Positions 1 to 7,749 of a DNA stretch of 30,363 nucleotides are shown one piece after another. A model generated the notes under the pieces. That model did not search any database, was not told the origin of the DNA, and saw only the letters and a program-made list of their open reading frames with translations. Location: positions 1 through 30,363 of IMG/VR virus record IMGVR_UViG_3300006904_000018, one strand, 5' to 3'. The stretch comes from a virus. The position numbers were made by a program, and so were the translations under genes. Numbering within the stretch: position 1 is the first letter of the stretch; each line of letters begins with the position of its first letter.

Positions 1-33
1 CGCCCCTACGGCTTCGCGAGAGATATTCGGCTG

Positions 34-1551
34 ATGGCCCTCGCCTACGCGCCGCTGCCCAATCCGCTGACGCTGGTCACGCCGCGCAAGCGAGTCCTCA
101 AGCCGTTCACGCTGCCGCACTTTCGTGGTTGGGCCGCTGATCTGATCCTCGACACGGGTGAGAGCTGGCACCCGGAGCACTTCCAGGAGTGGATGCTCGA
201 CGATCTGTTCTCCGGGATCGCTGAATGCTGGTTCGAGGTTCCCGAAGGCAACACCAAGACCACGACGTTCGCCGGAGTGGCGCTCTACCACTCCGAATTC
301 CGCCCTTTTGCGGTCGTCCCGGTCGCCGCGGCGAGTCGTGAGCAGGCCGAGATCCTGTATCGGCAGGCCGAGGGCTTCGTCCTCCGCTCCGAGATGCTCC
401 ACAGGCCCGCGCACTCGGCCATCGCGGCGGCGAAGGGCAAGCGGAAGACCGACGTACCCCGGTTCCTGTGCCTCGAGGGCTACCGGAGGATCAACCACCA
501 CGCCGGCGGGCGCATCCAGGTGTTCGCAGCCGACGACCGGACCGGCGACGGCATCATCCCGACCCTCGGACTGATCGACGAGCCGCATCGGCTGCCCAAC
601 CTCTCGCTCTACCGGACTTGGACCGGCAAGCTTCAGAAGCGCGACGGGCAGATCGCCGCCATCTCGACTTCCGGCGAGCCCGGCTCGGACTTCGAACAGA
701 CGCTCCAGCGCATCCGCGAGCAGGCCACAGAGGTCACGCGCAAGGGCTCGTTCACGCGTTACGCCGCGAAACGCCTCGTCCTGCACGAATGGGCGCTCGC
801 CCCAGGGGCCGATCCCGAGGACATGAAGGCGGTCAAGGCCGCGAACCCGTTCAGCGGGATCACCGTCAAGATGCTGGCCGAGAAGTACAAGTCGCCGACG
901 ATGACGCGCCATCACTGGCTCAGGTTTGTCTGCAACCGACCAACCCGTGACCTCGACTCGTGGCTCGGGGCGAACGGCGAGGCGTTGTGGCTCGCGCTGA
1001 AGGATCCATGGGACTTCGAGGATCACGCTCCGACGTGGGTCGGGGTCGATGTGGGCTTGAAGCGTGACTCCACCGCGGTGGTAGCGGTGCAGAAACGCGA
1101 GGACGGGCGGCTCCACGCCACCTGCAAGCTCTGGCTGCCCAAGCCCGACGAGCCGGTCGACGTGACGGATGTCATGGGCTACCTCCGCGACCTCTCCGAC
1201 CGCTATGCAGTCCAGGCAATCAGCTTCGACCCTCGGTTCTTCGATGTGCCCGCGAAGATGCTCGAGGACGAAGGGCTGCCGGTCATCGAGATCCCGCAGT
1301 CGCTCGAACGAATGACCCCCGCCATCGGGAACCTGTACGAGCTCATCAAGAAAGGCGGGCTCACCCACGACGGCGACGAGCCCTTCGCCCAGCAGATCCT
1401 CAACGGCGTGGCTCGAGTCAACGAGCGCGGCTTCACGCTGGCGAAAGGCAAGAGCCGAGGCCGGATCGACGCCGCAGTAGCCCTCGCATTGGCAATCGAC
1501 CGAGTGCATAACGAGGAGGCGGCGTCCGCGCCGATGTTCGCATGGGCCTGA
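34..1551 (+). CDS. terL: Phage terminase large subunit (TerL)
   Basis: This is the DNA-packaging motor: an ATPase that pumps DNA into the prohead and a nuclease that cuts the concatemer. The 505 residues show a Walker A-like loop VPEGNTKTT (69-77), a variant of the usual VPxGNGKTT, and a Walker B LIDEPH with D182-E183. An RNase H-like nuclease domain follows, with acidic residues at D339 (GVDVGLKRD), D399 (SFDPRF) and D479 (GRIDAAVAL). The length is normal for the family. The frame is open upstream to base 1, so the start could lie outside the window; ATG 34 is the first one visible. The stop overlaps the portal start. No small terminase is seen upstream. The family call is certain; the exact start is not. 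Confidence 0.95.
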   Translation: MALAYAPLPNPLTLVTPRKRVLKPFTLPHFRGWAADLILDTGESWHPEHFQEWMLDDLFSGIAECWFEVPEGNTKTTTFAGVALYHSEFRPFAVVPVAAASREQAEILYRQAEGFVLRSEMLHRPAHSAIAAAKGKRKTDVPRFLCLEGYRRINHHAGGRIQVFAADDRTGDGIIPTLGLIDEPHRLPNLSLYRTWTGKLQKRDGQIAAISTSGEPGSDFEQTLQRIREQATEVTRKGSFTRYAAKRLVLHEWALAPGADPEDMKAVKAANPFSGITVKMLAEKYKSPTMTRHHWLRFVCNRPTRDLDSWLGANGEALWLALKDPWDFEDHAPTWVGVDVGLKRDSTAVVAVQKREDGRLHATCKLWLPKPDEPVDVTDVMGYLRDLSDRYAVQAISFDPRFFDVPAKMLEDEGLPVIEIPQSLERMTPAIGNLYELIKKGGLTHDGDEPFAQQILNGVARVNERGFTLAKGKSRGRIDAAVALALAIDRVHNEEAASAPMFAWA

Positions 1552-3113
1552 GGGAGCGGATCGGCGCGTTGTTTATGGGCGAGCGCGGCATCTACGACGC
1601 GATGTGGCCCTCGACCGACTGGCCGTACAACCAGTTCACGTTCAACGGCGTGCAGTACCCGATCACGGGGATCAATCAGACCCTCACGGGCAAGCGCGAG
1701 GAGATCGACAGCCACTTCGAGGGGCTCGTCGCCGGTGCCTACCAGCGCAACGGCATCGTCTTCGCGTGCATGTTGGCCCGAGCCCTCGTCTTCTCGGAGG
1801 CGCGATTCCAGTTCCAGCGGTTCACCGGAGGTAGACCGGGTGACCTGTTCGGGACGCCGGAGCTCGACATCCTCGAGCGCCCGTGGGCCGGCGGGGTCAC
1901 GGCAGACCTCCTCTCGGCGATGCTCACCGACGCCGATCTCGCAGGCACGGCGTTCATCACCCGAAGAGCGAGCCAGCTCGTGCGGATGCGCCCGACCTGG
2001 GTGTCAATCGTCCTTGGCTCCCAGCAGGATCCAGATGTGCAGGCGGGTGATCTCGACGCCGAGGTCCTCGGCTACATCTACTACCCCGGCGGGAAGTATT
2101 CGGGGCGCGATCCCGTGCCCCTTCTCCGGGACCAGGTGGCGCAGTTCCAGTTCGTCCGCGACCCCGTGGCGCAGTACCGGGGCATGTCCTGGCTGACGCC
2201 GATCATCCGCGAGATCCAAGGGGACACAGCAGCCACCACCCACAAGCTCCTGTTCTTCGAGAACGGCGCGACCCCGAACATGGTCGTCAAGATGGGCCAG
2301 CTCCCCGGCACCCCACAGGTCCAGCAGCAGGCGTTCTCCGATTGGGTCGCCGAGTTCCGCAAGGTCGAGCCCAAGGGCTGGCAGGCGTACAAGACCCTGT
2401 TCCTGTCCAACGGCGCGGATGCCACCGTGGTTGGCGCAAACCTTCGCCAGCTCGACTTCAAGACCACCCAGGGAGCCGGAGAGACGCGCATCGCCGCTGC
2501 GGCGAGAGTCCCGCCGATCATCGTCGGGCTCTCCGAAGGACTCGAGGCGGCGACGTACTCCAACTACGGGCAGGCCCGCAGGGCGTTCGCCGACCTGACG
2601 ATGCGCCCGCTGTGGCGGAACGCGGCGAACTCGCTGGAGACCATCATCCGCACGCCTCCCGGCGCGAGGCTCTGGTACGACGACCGCGACATCGCCTTCC
2701 TCCGCGAAGATCAGAAGGACGCGGCGGACATCCAGCAGACCAAGATGGTCACCGTCCAGGCCGGTATCACCTCCGGCTTCAAGGCCGACGATGTGGTGAA
2801 GGCCGTCGAGGCGGGCGACATCGGTCTCTTGATCGGGAAGCACACCGGCCTCTTCTCGGTGCAGCTCCAGGCACCGGGCTCGACCAAGATGCCGGGTGGC
2901 GAGGTCCAGGGCGAGCAGCCGGTAGGAGCGGGCGCGGGTCCCGAGTCTGTAACCGTCACCAAGCCCAACGTCCCGCAACTGGCCGCGGGTCGATCGGCCG
3001 AGGTGCGCTGCACCAACTGTGACCGACTCCTCGCCGAGCGCGCCACTCCGCCGTATCGGATCTCCTGTTCTCGCTGCAAGAGCGTGACCGAAGTCCTCGA
3101 ACTGATCGCCTGA
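1542..3113 (+). CDS. Portal protein with C-terminal Com-like zinc ribbon
   Basis: The portal is the dodecameric ring at the capsid vertex through which DNA enters and leaves. The body (about residues 30-400) has the HK97/SPP1-type portal pattern, including FENGATPNMVVKMG and a late GLSEGLEAATYSNYGQARRAF segment, as is usual before the stem and crown. It follows terL directly, overlapping it by 10 bases. The odd part is the last 40 residues: two CxxC pairs (C490/C493 and C509/C512) around RCTNC and SCSRC, which look like a zinc ribbon of the Mu Com type. A low-complexity linker (about 440-485) separates it from the portal body. The portal call is secure. The Com likeness is from memory of the motif, and its role is unknown. 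Confidence 0.93.
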   Translation: MGLRERIGALFMGERGIYDAMWPSTDWPYNQFTFNGVQYPITGINQTLTGKREEIDSHFEGLVAGAYQRNGIVFACMLARALVFSEARFQFQRFTGGRPGDLFGTPELDILERPWAGGVTADLLSAMLTDADLAGTAFITRRASQLVRMRPTWVSIVLGSQQDPDVQAGDLDAEVLGYIYYPGGKYSGRDPVPLLRDQVAQFQFVRDPVAQYRGMSWLTPIIREIQGDTAATTHKLLFFENGATPNMVVKMGQLPGTPQVQQQAFSDWVAEFRKVEPKGWQAYKTLFLSNGADATVVGANLRQLDFKTTQGAGETRIAAAARVPPIIVGLSEGLEAATYSNYGQARRAFADLTMRPLWRNAANSLETIIRTPPGARLWYDDRDIAFLREDQKDAADIQQTKMVTVQAGITSGFKADDVVKAVEAGDIGLLIGKHTGLFSVQLQAPGSTKMPGGEVQGEQPVGAGAGPESVTVTKPNVPQLAAGRSAEVRCTNCDRLLAERATPPYRISCSRCKSVTEVLELIA

Positions 3114-3114
3114 C

Positions 3115-4485
3115 ATGCCCGAGGTTCGGTATGTCGGACCTTGGCAGTCCAACCACCTCTACCTCAAAGGCGATGTCGTCTATCGCAACGGGGTCAAGTA
3201 CCGGGCCGCGGTCAACATCGAGACGGGTGAGGTTCCCGGAGTAGGAACCTCCTGGGTGGCACCGGAGCCACTCGAACTCGTCATCACGAGCCTCAACACT
3301 GATGGGACCATCCCCTCATCCACCGTGCAGGGTGGCGGCGGGGCACCGCAGGATCTTCCGACCCTCGATGCTCTCGGCGTTGCGACCGACGCCGAACTGG
3401 CAGCCCACGTCGCGGCTGGCAATCCCCACCCTGTCTACGCCACCGATACAGACCTCGCCAACCACGAGGCCGACACGACGAGCATCCACGGTCTCGCCAA
3501 TACCGCCAACGTCGTCCTGACCAACGACTCCCGGCTCGCCGATTCGCGGACGCCGTTGTCTCACCTCCACGTCATCGGCGACAGCACCAACCTCCAGTCG
3601 AGCCTCGATAGCAAGTCAGCGACGACGCACAACCACGACGCGAGCTATGCCACCGTAGGTCACACCCACGCCGGAACCGCGATCCCGGCCGGCCTCATCG
3701 CCATGTGGGGCGGGCTCGCCGCCAATATCCCGGCGGGCTGGCTCCTGTGCGACGGGCAGAACGGGACGCCGGACCTCCGCTCGCGTTTCATCAAGGGCGC
3801 GGTCACTGATCCCGGCGCGACCGGCGGCGCGACGACCCACAGTCACACCGTCACCCAGCCGGCCGCCCATCCGCTCCTGTCCCACTCCGCGCACTCGGGA
3901 GCGACGGTCGGCAACCACGCCTTCACCCAGCCCGGAGCCCACTCGAACCACGCCGTGACGCAGGCGACGAGCCACGTGTTCACCCAGCCGGGGACCCATT
4001 CGGCGCACGTGTTCACCCAACCCGGCTCGCACTCCGCCCACGCCTTTACGCAGCCGACGATCGCGTGGCCGGCCGGCGTCCCGACGCAAGCCACCCATAC
4101 GCACGACGCGCACACCCTCACGGCCTCGGGCTCGTCTGGGGCCACGCGCGTCTCGGCTCCGACGACCCACTCCGCCATCGCCGCGGCGATCTCTTGGCCA
4201 GCAGGAGTCCCAACGAACTCCGCTGGTGCTGTCGACGCGCATTCCGCGCATTCGGGAGGAGCGGTCGACGCGCATTCGGCCCACTCCGGCGGGGCCGTTG
4301 ATGCACATTCAGGTACGGCGGTCGACGCCCACTCCGCGCATTCAGGTGGTGCGGTGGATGCACATTCGGTCGGGCAAGCCTCGGCCCACTCAGACCATGC
4401 CAGCCAGACCCACTCCGGGGCAGCCGTCGATACGGTCAACTCCGAACCCGCCTACTACGCCCTTTGCTTTATCCAGAAGACCTGA
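3115..4485 (+). CDS. Tail-collar-domain fibre protein with His-rich repeats
   Basis: This is a probable receptor-binding or head/tail fibre protein. Residues 1-45 resemble a small carbohydrate-binding fold (GPWQSNHLYLKGDVV then YRNGVKYRA). Around residues 190-235 there is a tail-collar-type segment (IPAGLIAMWGG, then GWLLCDGQNGTPDLRSRF). From about 240 to 445 the chain becomes His/Ser/Ala/Gly repeats: one array of QPG-S/T-H-SAH-V/AFT units and a second array of AVDAHSAHSGG units encoded by 33-base repeats. The C-terminal SEPAYYALCFIQKT is typical of collar fibres. HxxH spacing suggests metal-bound fibre shafts, as in T4 gp37 (inference). It lies one base after the portal and before the capsid gene, an unusual place for a fibre. 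Confidence 0.8.
   Translation: MPEVRYVGPWQSNHLYLKGDVVYRNGVKYRAAVNIETGEVPGVGTSWVAPEPLELVITSLNTDGTIPSSTVQGGGGAPQDLPTLDALGVATDAELAAHVAAGNPHPVYATDTDLANHEADTTSIHGLANTANVVLTNDSRLADSRTPLSHLHVIGDSTNLQSSLDSKSATTHNHDASYATVGHTHAGTAIPAGLIAMWGGLAANIPAGWLLCDGQNGTPDLRSRFIKGAVTDPGATGGATTHSHTVTQPAAHPLLSHSAHSGATVGNHAFTQPGAHSNHAVTQATSHVFTQPGTHSAHVFTQPGSHSAHAFTQPTIAWPAGVPTQATHTHDAHTLTASGSSGATRVSAPTTHSAIAAAISWPAGVPTNSAGAVDAHSAHSGGAVDAHSAHSGGAVDAHSGTAVDAHSAHSGGAVDAHSVGQASAHSDHASQTHSGAAVDTVNSEPAYYALCFIQKT
4228..4350 (+). repeat. 33-base tandem repeats coding AVDAHSAHSGG
   Basis: Near-identical in-frame units at 4228-4260, 4261-4293 and 4318-4350, with a shorter 24-base unit at 4294-4317 and a decayed copy after 4350. 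Each full unit encodes the 11 residues A-V-D-A-H-S-A-H-S-G-G. Synonymous drift between units (gtcgac versus gttgat) indicates duplication followed by selection on the protein. An upstream array (about 3850-4065) encodes related His-containing units. Confidence 0.85.
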
Positions 4486-4595
4486 TATTTTCCACTCGGA
4501 ACTGAATACATCGGACCTCTGAGTGGCCCCTGTGCCCGTTCGATCAGTGGCCTCCGCGCATGTGCCCACAAGCGCAGCGTTGGAGGTCTTTTCTT
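4486..4595 (+). promoter_or_regulatory. Leader region ahead of the capsid gene
   Basis: A 110-base non-coding stretch, the longest gap in the head module, where neighbouring genes otherwise touch. It contains an inverted repeat CCACTC (4492-4497) / GAGTGG (4521-4526) and the AT-richer segment GAATACAT (4504-4511). The capsid ribosome-binding site GGAGG lies at 4582-4586. This could be a promoter or leader boosting capsid expression. No convincing -35/-10 pair was found, so the role is inferred. Confidence 0.35.
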
Positions 4596-6605
4596 ATGTC
4601 CGAACAACTCATCCGCCGAGATCTCGAAGCCGAGCTCGTCGTCCGTGCCGCTGCTGACGGCACCGAAGAGCGGGTGATCGAGGGGATCGTCGTCCCCTAC
4701 AACCAGATCGCCACCGTCCGCAGCATGGGCGAGCGCCCCATCAAGGCGGGCGTCGTGTACCGCGAGACGATGCTCCCAGGAGCCGCTCGCAGCATCGACC
4801 CTCAGCGTGTGACGGTCGAATCGACCGAGCACAAGGGCAAGCTCGTCGGTCGTGGTCTCTCCGCCGAAGACCGGCCCGAGGGCCTGCACATGGCGCTCAA
4901 GGTCGCCAAAACGCCTGCCGGCGACGAACTCCTGGAGCTCGCCCGCGAGGGCGTGCTCACCGGCATGTCCGTCGTCTTCGCGCCCGGCGAGGAGCGCATC
5001 CGCCCCGATGGCGTGGTCGAGCGCAGCGCGATCGACATCCGCCGGGTGGCTGTGCTCGAGCGCGGTGCTTACCCCGACGCCCAGGTCTCGGCGGTTCGTG
5101 CCGAGCCCGAAGTCCACCCAACCACCGAAAGGAAGACACCCGTGGCCTCAGAGACCTACACGTCCCCCGAGGAGAAGGCGACACGGCTCGCCGAGCTCAA
5201 GAAGGACCTCACGCGCCAGGGCCAGGAGACGCTCGGCGTCCGCTCGGTCGAGGCGCAGGCCCGCTGGGATGCGGATCTTGCCGAGCACGACAAGCTCACC
5301 GCCGACCTCGCGGTCATCGAGGCCACCCGCGCCCGCATCGCCTCATTGGGCGAGGACAAGATCAACAGCATCTCCGGCTCGGCACCCGCGGTCATCGTGA
5401 GCCGCGGCGTCGAGGACATCTACAACCCGGACCAGTTCTCCGGCATCGGCTACCGCAACACCGACGAGCGCGACCTGGCGATGCGCGACAACGCCATGCG
5501 CTCGCTCGAGACCAACCGCGTCCAGAACGACAAGCTCGCCGAGCTCGTCGACCACGACGTGCACAACAAGCGCGGCCTGCCCTCAGTGGCCGAGCGCCTC
5601 CTCAAGACCGGCTCGCCGGCCTACAAGCGGGCCTTCGGCAAGTACCTCGTCTCGGGCAACGAGTTCGGCTTCACCGAGGCCGAGCGCGCCGCGGTGGCGG
5701 TGGTCGGCACGACCACGACAGGCGGCTACGCCGTGCCGTACATCTTCGACCCGTCAGTCGTGCGGGTCGGCGTGTGGACGGCGCAGAACCCGTTCCGCGC
5801 GGCGTGCAAGACCGTGACCATCACCAACGGCAACAACTGGAAGGGCGTCTCGGTCGGCGCGGTCACCGCGGCCTACGCGGCAGAAGCCGCCACCGCCTCG
5901 GAGAACGGCCCGACGTGGGGCACCCTCGACTACACGGTCCGGCGCGCGCAGGCGTTCGTCACGCTCTCGATCGAGGCGCTCGAGGACCGCAGCGACTTCA
6001 CCCAGGAGCTCACGCAACTCTTCGGTGAGGCGAAGGACACCCTCGAGGAGAACAAGTTCGCGGTGGGCGACGGCAACGCGCCGAACCCGCTGGGCATGTT
6101 CACCGACACCGCCTTCACCAACCAGGACACCGCCACGGACAACGTGACGGCGATCGCTGACATCCAGGTCCTCGAAGGCGCCCTGCCCCTGCGCTTCCGC
6201 AAGAACGCCGCGTTCTTCATGAACCGCTCGACCCTGCGCCAGCTCCTCGCCCTGGACACGACGTACCGGTACTTCTCGGGTGCTGGCCTCCAGTTCCCCG
6301 GCACGAACCAGCCGCAGTGGACCGCGGGTGGGAACACCGGCTTCAGCCTCCTCGGCTACCCGGTGTGGGAGGTGCCTTCGGCAGTCTCCACCCTCACCAC
6401 GGACGGGGCGATCATCGTCGTGTTCTGTGACCCGTCGTTCTATCAGATCGTCGACCGGATCGGCATGAACGTCGAGGTCATCCAGAACATGCAGTCCGGC
6501 GCAACGCCGGGCTTCCCGACCGGCCAGCGCGGCGTGTACGCCTACTGGCGGAACACGGCCAAGCCGATCGCGGCTGACGCCGGCCGCTCTCTGTCGGTCC
6601 AGTAA
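4596..6605 (+). CDS. Prohead protease / HK97-fold major capsid fusion
   Basis: One reading frame joins a HK97-type prohead protease to the major capsid protein. ATG 4596 is preferred over the upstream in-frame ATG 4560 because GGAGG at 4582-4586 fits it, giving 669 residues. The protease spans about 15-170, with likely catalytic H79 (STEHKGKLVGRG) and S125 (TGMSVVFAP). A charged, probably helical segment (about 183-245) would be the scaffolding delta domain. The capsid domain runs from about 270 to the end (for example TTTGGYAVPY and GYPVWEVPS). Protease cleavage would normally remove the delta domain. An internal GTG at 5142 with a good ribosome-binding site could make a 487-residue capsid precursor alone. 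The domain calls are strong; dual expression is inferred. Confidence 0.93.
   Translation: MSEQLIRRDLEAELVVRAAADGTEERVIEGIVVPYNQIATVRSMGERPIKAGVVYRETMLPGAARSIDPQRVTVESTEHKGKLVGRGLSAEDRPEGLHMALKVAKTPAGDELLELAREGVLTGMSVVFAPGEERIRPDGVVERSAIDIRRVAVLERGAYPDAQVSAVRAEPEVHPTTERKTPVASETYTSPEEKATRLAELKKDLTRQGQETLGVRSVEAQARWDADLAEHDKLTADLAVIEATRARIASLGEDKINSISGSAPAVIVSRGVEDIYNPDQFSGIGYRNTDERDLAMRDNAMRSLETNRVQNDKLAELVDHDVHNKRGLPSVAERLLKTGSPAYKRAFGKYLVSGNEFGFTEAERAAVAVVGTTTTGGYAVPYIFDPSVVRVGVWTAQNPFRAACKTVTITNGNNWKGVSVGAVTAAYAAEAATASENGPTWGTLDYTVRRAQAFVTLSIEALEDRSDFTQELTQLFGEAKDTLEENKFAVGDGNAPNPLGMFTDTAFTNQDTATDNVTAIADIQVLEGALPLRFRKNAAFFMNRSTLRQLLALDTTYRYFSGAGLQFPGTNQPQWTAGGNTGFSLLGYPVWEVPSAVSTLTTDGAIIVVFCDPSFYQIVDRIGMNVEVIQNMQSGATPGFPTGQRGVYAYWRNTAKPIAADAGRSLSVQ
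5128..5144 (+). promoter_or_regulatory. Candidate internal translation start for the capsid domain
   Basis: AAAGGAAG at 5128-5135 lies six bases before GTG 5142, in frame with the fused protease-capsid gene. The residues that follow (ASETYTSPEEKATRLAELKK) look like a natural start of a capsid precursor: a short tail, then a charged helix. It falls at the junction between the protease and the delta domain. Initiation here is inferred, not shown. Confidence 0.5.
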
Positions 6606-6612
6606 ATCCCAC

Positions 6613-6647
6613 GACCGGGGCGGGCTCCCTCCAGACCCGCCCCGGTC
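6613..6647 (+). terminator. Strong hairpin after the capsid gene
   Basis: GACCGGGGCGGG (6613-6624) pairs perfectly with CCCGCCCCGGTC (6636-6647): a 12-base-pair GC-rich stem with an 11-base loop, eight bases after the capsid stop. No T-run follows, so it may act as a partial terminator or as an RNA 3'-end stabiliser for capsid mRNA. The stem is directly visible; the function is inferred. Confidence 0.65.
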
Positions 6648-6665
6648 CTCTCTGGAGGAACGCTC

Positions 6666-6869
6666 ATGGCAGACGACAAGGACGCGCTGATGGCCCTCGA
6701 AGCCTTCGTCGGCAACGACGGCAAGGAGGAGCGCATCTTCCGGCAGGGCGATCCGGTACGACCTTCAGATCCCGCGGTCAAGAAGTGGCCGCACCTCTTC
6801 GGCCCGGCGAAGTTCTACAACGGCCCGCGGGCCGAGCACGCCAACCCCGGCGATAAGCGAGAGCTCTGA
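6666..6869 (+). CDS. Small virion-module protein, function unknown
   Basis: A 67-residue protein between capsid and connector genes with a clear TCTGGAGG site before its ATG. The pattern (ALEAFVGNDGKEERIFRQGDPV, then WPHLFGPAKFYN) resembles the short all-beta proteins that follow capsid genes in many actinobacteriophages: a short barrel-like strand pattern ending in W-P-x-L-F. It might decorate the capsid or help the head-tail joint. No catalytic or metal motif is seen. It overlaps the next gene by one base (TGATG). Confidence 0.75.
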   Translation: MADDKDALMALEAFVGNDGKEERIFRQGDPVRPSDPAVKKWPHLFGPAKFYNGPRAEHANPGDKREL

Positions 6870-7458
6870 TGCCCTACACCAACACCGCCGCTTCGACCGC
6901 GGCAGTTACAAACCGCTTCGTCGCCTCGACCAACATGAAGGTCGGGGCGTACACGGTCGCCAACGCCAGCCCGGTCTGGTCGGGCGGCTGCACGTCACCG
7001 TGACCTCGACCCAGGTCGGCGGTGTCGATGACACTCTCGGGACCGTCGTCTTCGTCGGCACTGATCTTCTCGGTCAGGCGGTCACCGAGACGCTGACCCC
7101 GGTCAACGGCTCTACCGTAACGGGGACCGCGATCTTCCGCACCGTGACGTCTGTCACCGGCGTCGGCTGGGTCATCAACACCGGCAACGACACGCTCGTC
7201 TGCGGCTGCGCCGCGGGCTCCTATGCCGCGGTCGGCTCGGGCTACCTCCACTCGGTCGTGGTGAATATGACCGCGAACGCGGCGGTGACGATCTCCGACA
7301 AGCGCGGCACGATCGCCACGCTCAAGGCGTCGATCGGCGAGGGCTCGTTCATCTACGACGTGGACTACATCGGCTATCTCAAGATCGCCACGACCTCCAC
7401 GAACGACGTGACGCTCATCCATTCCGGTCAGGGCATCGTCAACTACGCGACGGCGTGA
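6869..7458 (+). pseudogene. Frameshifted virion structural gene (decoration-like)
   Basis: Two adjoining frames read as one protein. ATG 6869 opens a frame coding MPYTNTAAS and then VASTNMKVGAYTVANASP before stopping at TGA 6999-7001. The continuation, in the -1 frame, reads LHVTVTSTQVGGVDDTLG and then VVFVGTDLLGQAVTETLTP down to TGA 7456-7458. One extra base near 6985-6995 would give an intact 196-residue beta-rich protein of a type common after capsid genes. Explanations are a sequencing or assembly error, a real mutation, or ribosomal frameshifting; the site (ggc ggc tgc) is not a canonical slippery heptamer. A separate start at GTG 7000 is possible but weak. The start overlaps the previous stop, and the end overlaps the next start. 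Confidence 0.7.
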
Positions 7459-7739
7459 TCGTCTGTGGCTGGTGCGGACATCTCACCAGCTCGGAGGCGT
7501 GCGGGTCGTGCGGGAGGAACCCATCCCTCCCCTGGTCGCAGCGCGGCCTGCCACCTCCGGGCGAAGCCGACGCACGGCGGGATGACGCCCGCCGACGGCT
7601 GGCCGAAGCGCGGCGCTCGCTCGGCCCCGACGCCACCGCCGAGAAGATCGCCGAGCTCGTCGGCGTCTCGCCGCGGACTGTCCGCAGATGGCAGGAGATG
7701 TCCGCCCCGCGGCCTAGTAACGCCGAACCGCCGATCTGA
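7455..7739 (+). CDS. Zinc-ribbon plus helix-turn-helix protein
   Basis: A 94-residue protein starting at GTG 7455, overlapping the previous stop (GTGA), which supports this start. The N-terminus has a four-cysteine ribbon: C4, C7, C16, C19 (CGWC, CGSC). A charged linker leads to a helix-turn-helix at about 62-81 (AEKIAELVGVSPRTVRRWQ). Both parts predict nucleic-acid binding. Its place between capsid and connector genes is odd for a regulator: it may control late genes, recognise packaged DNA, or be a minor structural protein. The fold calls are visible in sequence; the role is open. Confidence 0.8.
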   Translation: MIVCGWCGHLTSSEACGSCGRNPSLPWSQRGLPPPGEADARRDDARRRLAEARRSLGPDATAEKIAELVGVSPRTVRRWQEMSAPRPSNAEPPI

Positions 7740-7749
7740 GGATTGACCC

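Noticed and set aside
2004-3152. Long minus-strand open frame (382 codons) under the portal gene
   Set aside because: It runs antisense to a clear portal gene. Long antisense frames are expected at this GC, and its composition is Arg/Asp/Leu filler without any motif.
4228-4380. CRISPR-like array
   Set aside because: The repeats are contiguous, in frame and encode a protein motif. There are no unique spacers and no cas genes.
3616-4439. Minus-strand frames opposite the His-rich fibre
   Set aside because: They are shadows of the repeat array (Trp/Ala/Glu and Arg/Gly repeats), with no ribosome-binding site or motif.
3850-4440. Diversity-generating retroelement target in the fibre
   Set aside because: No reverse transcriptase or template repeat was seen anywhere. 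The repeats are explained by tandem duplication.
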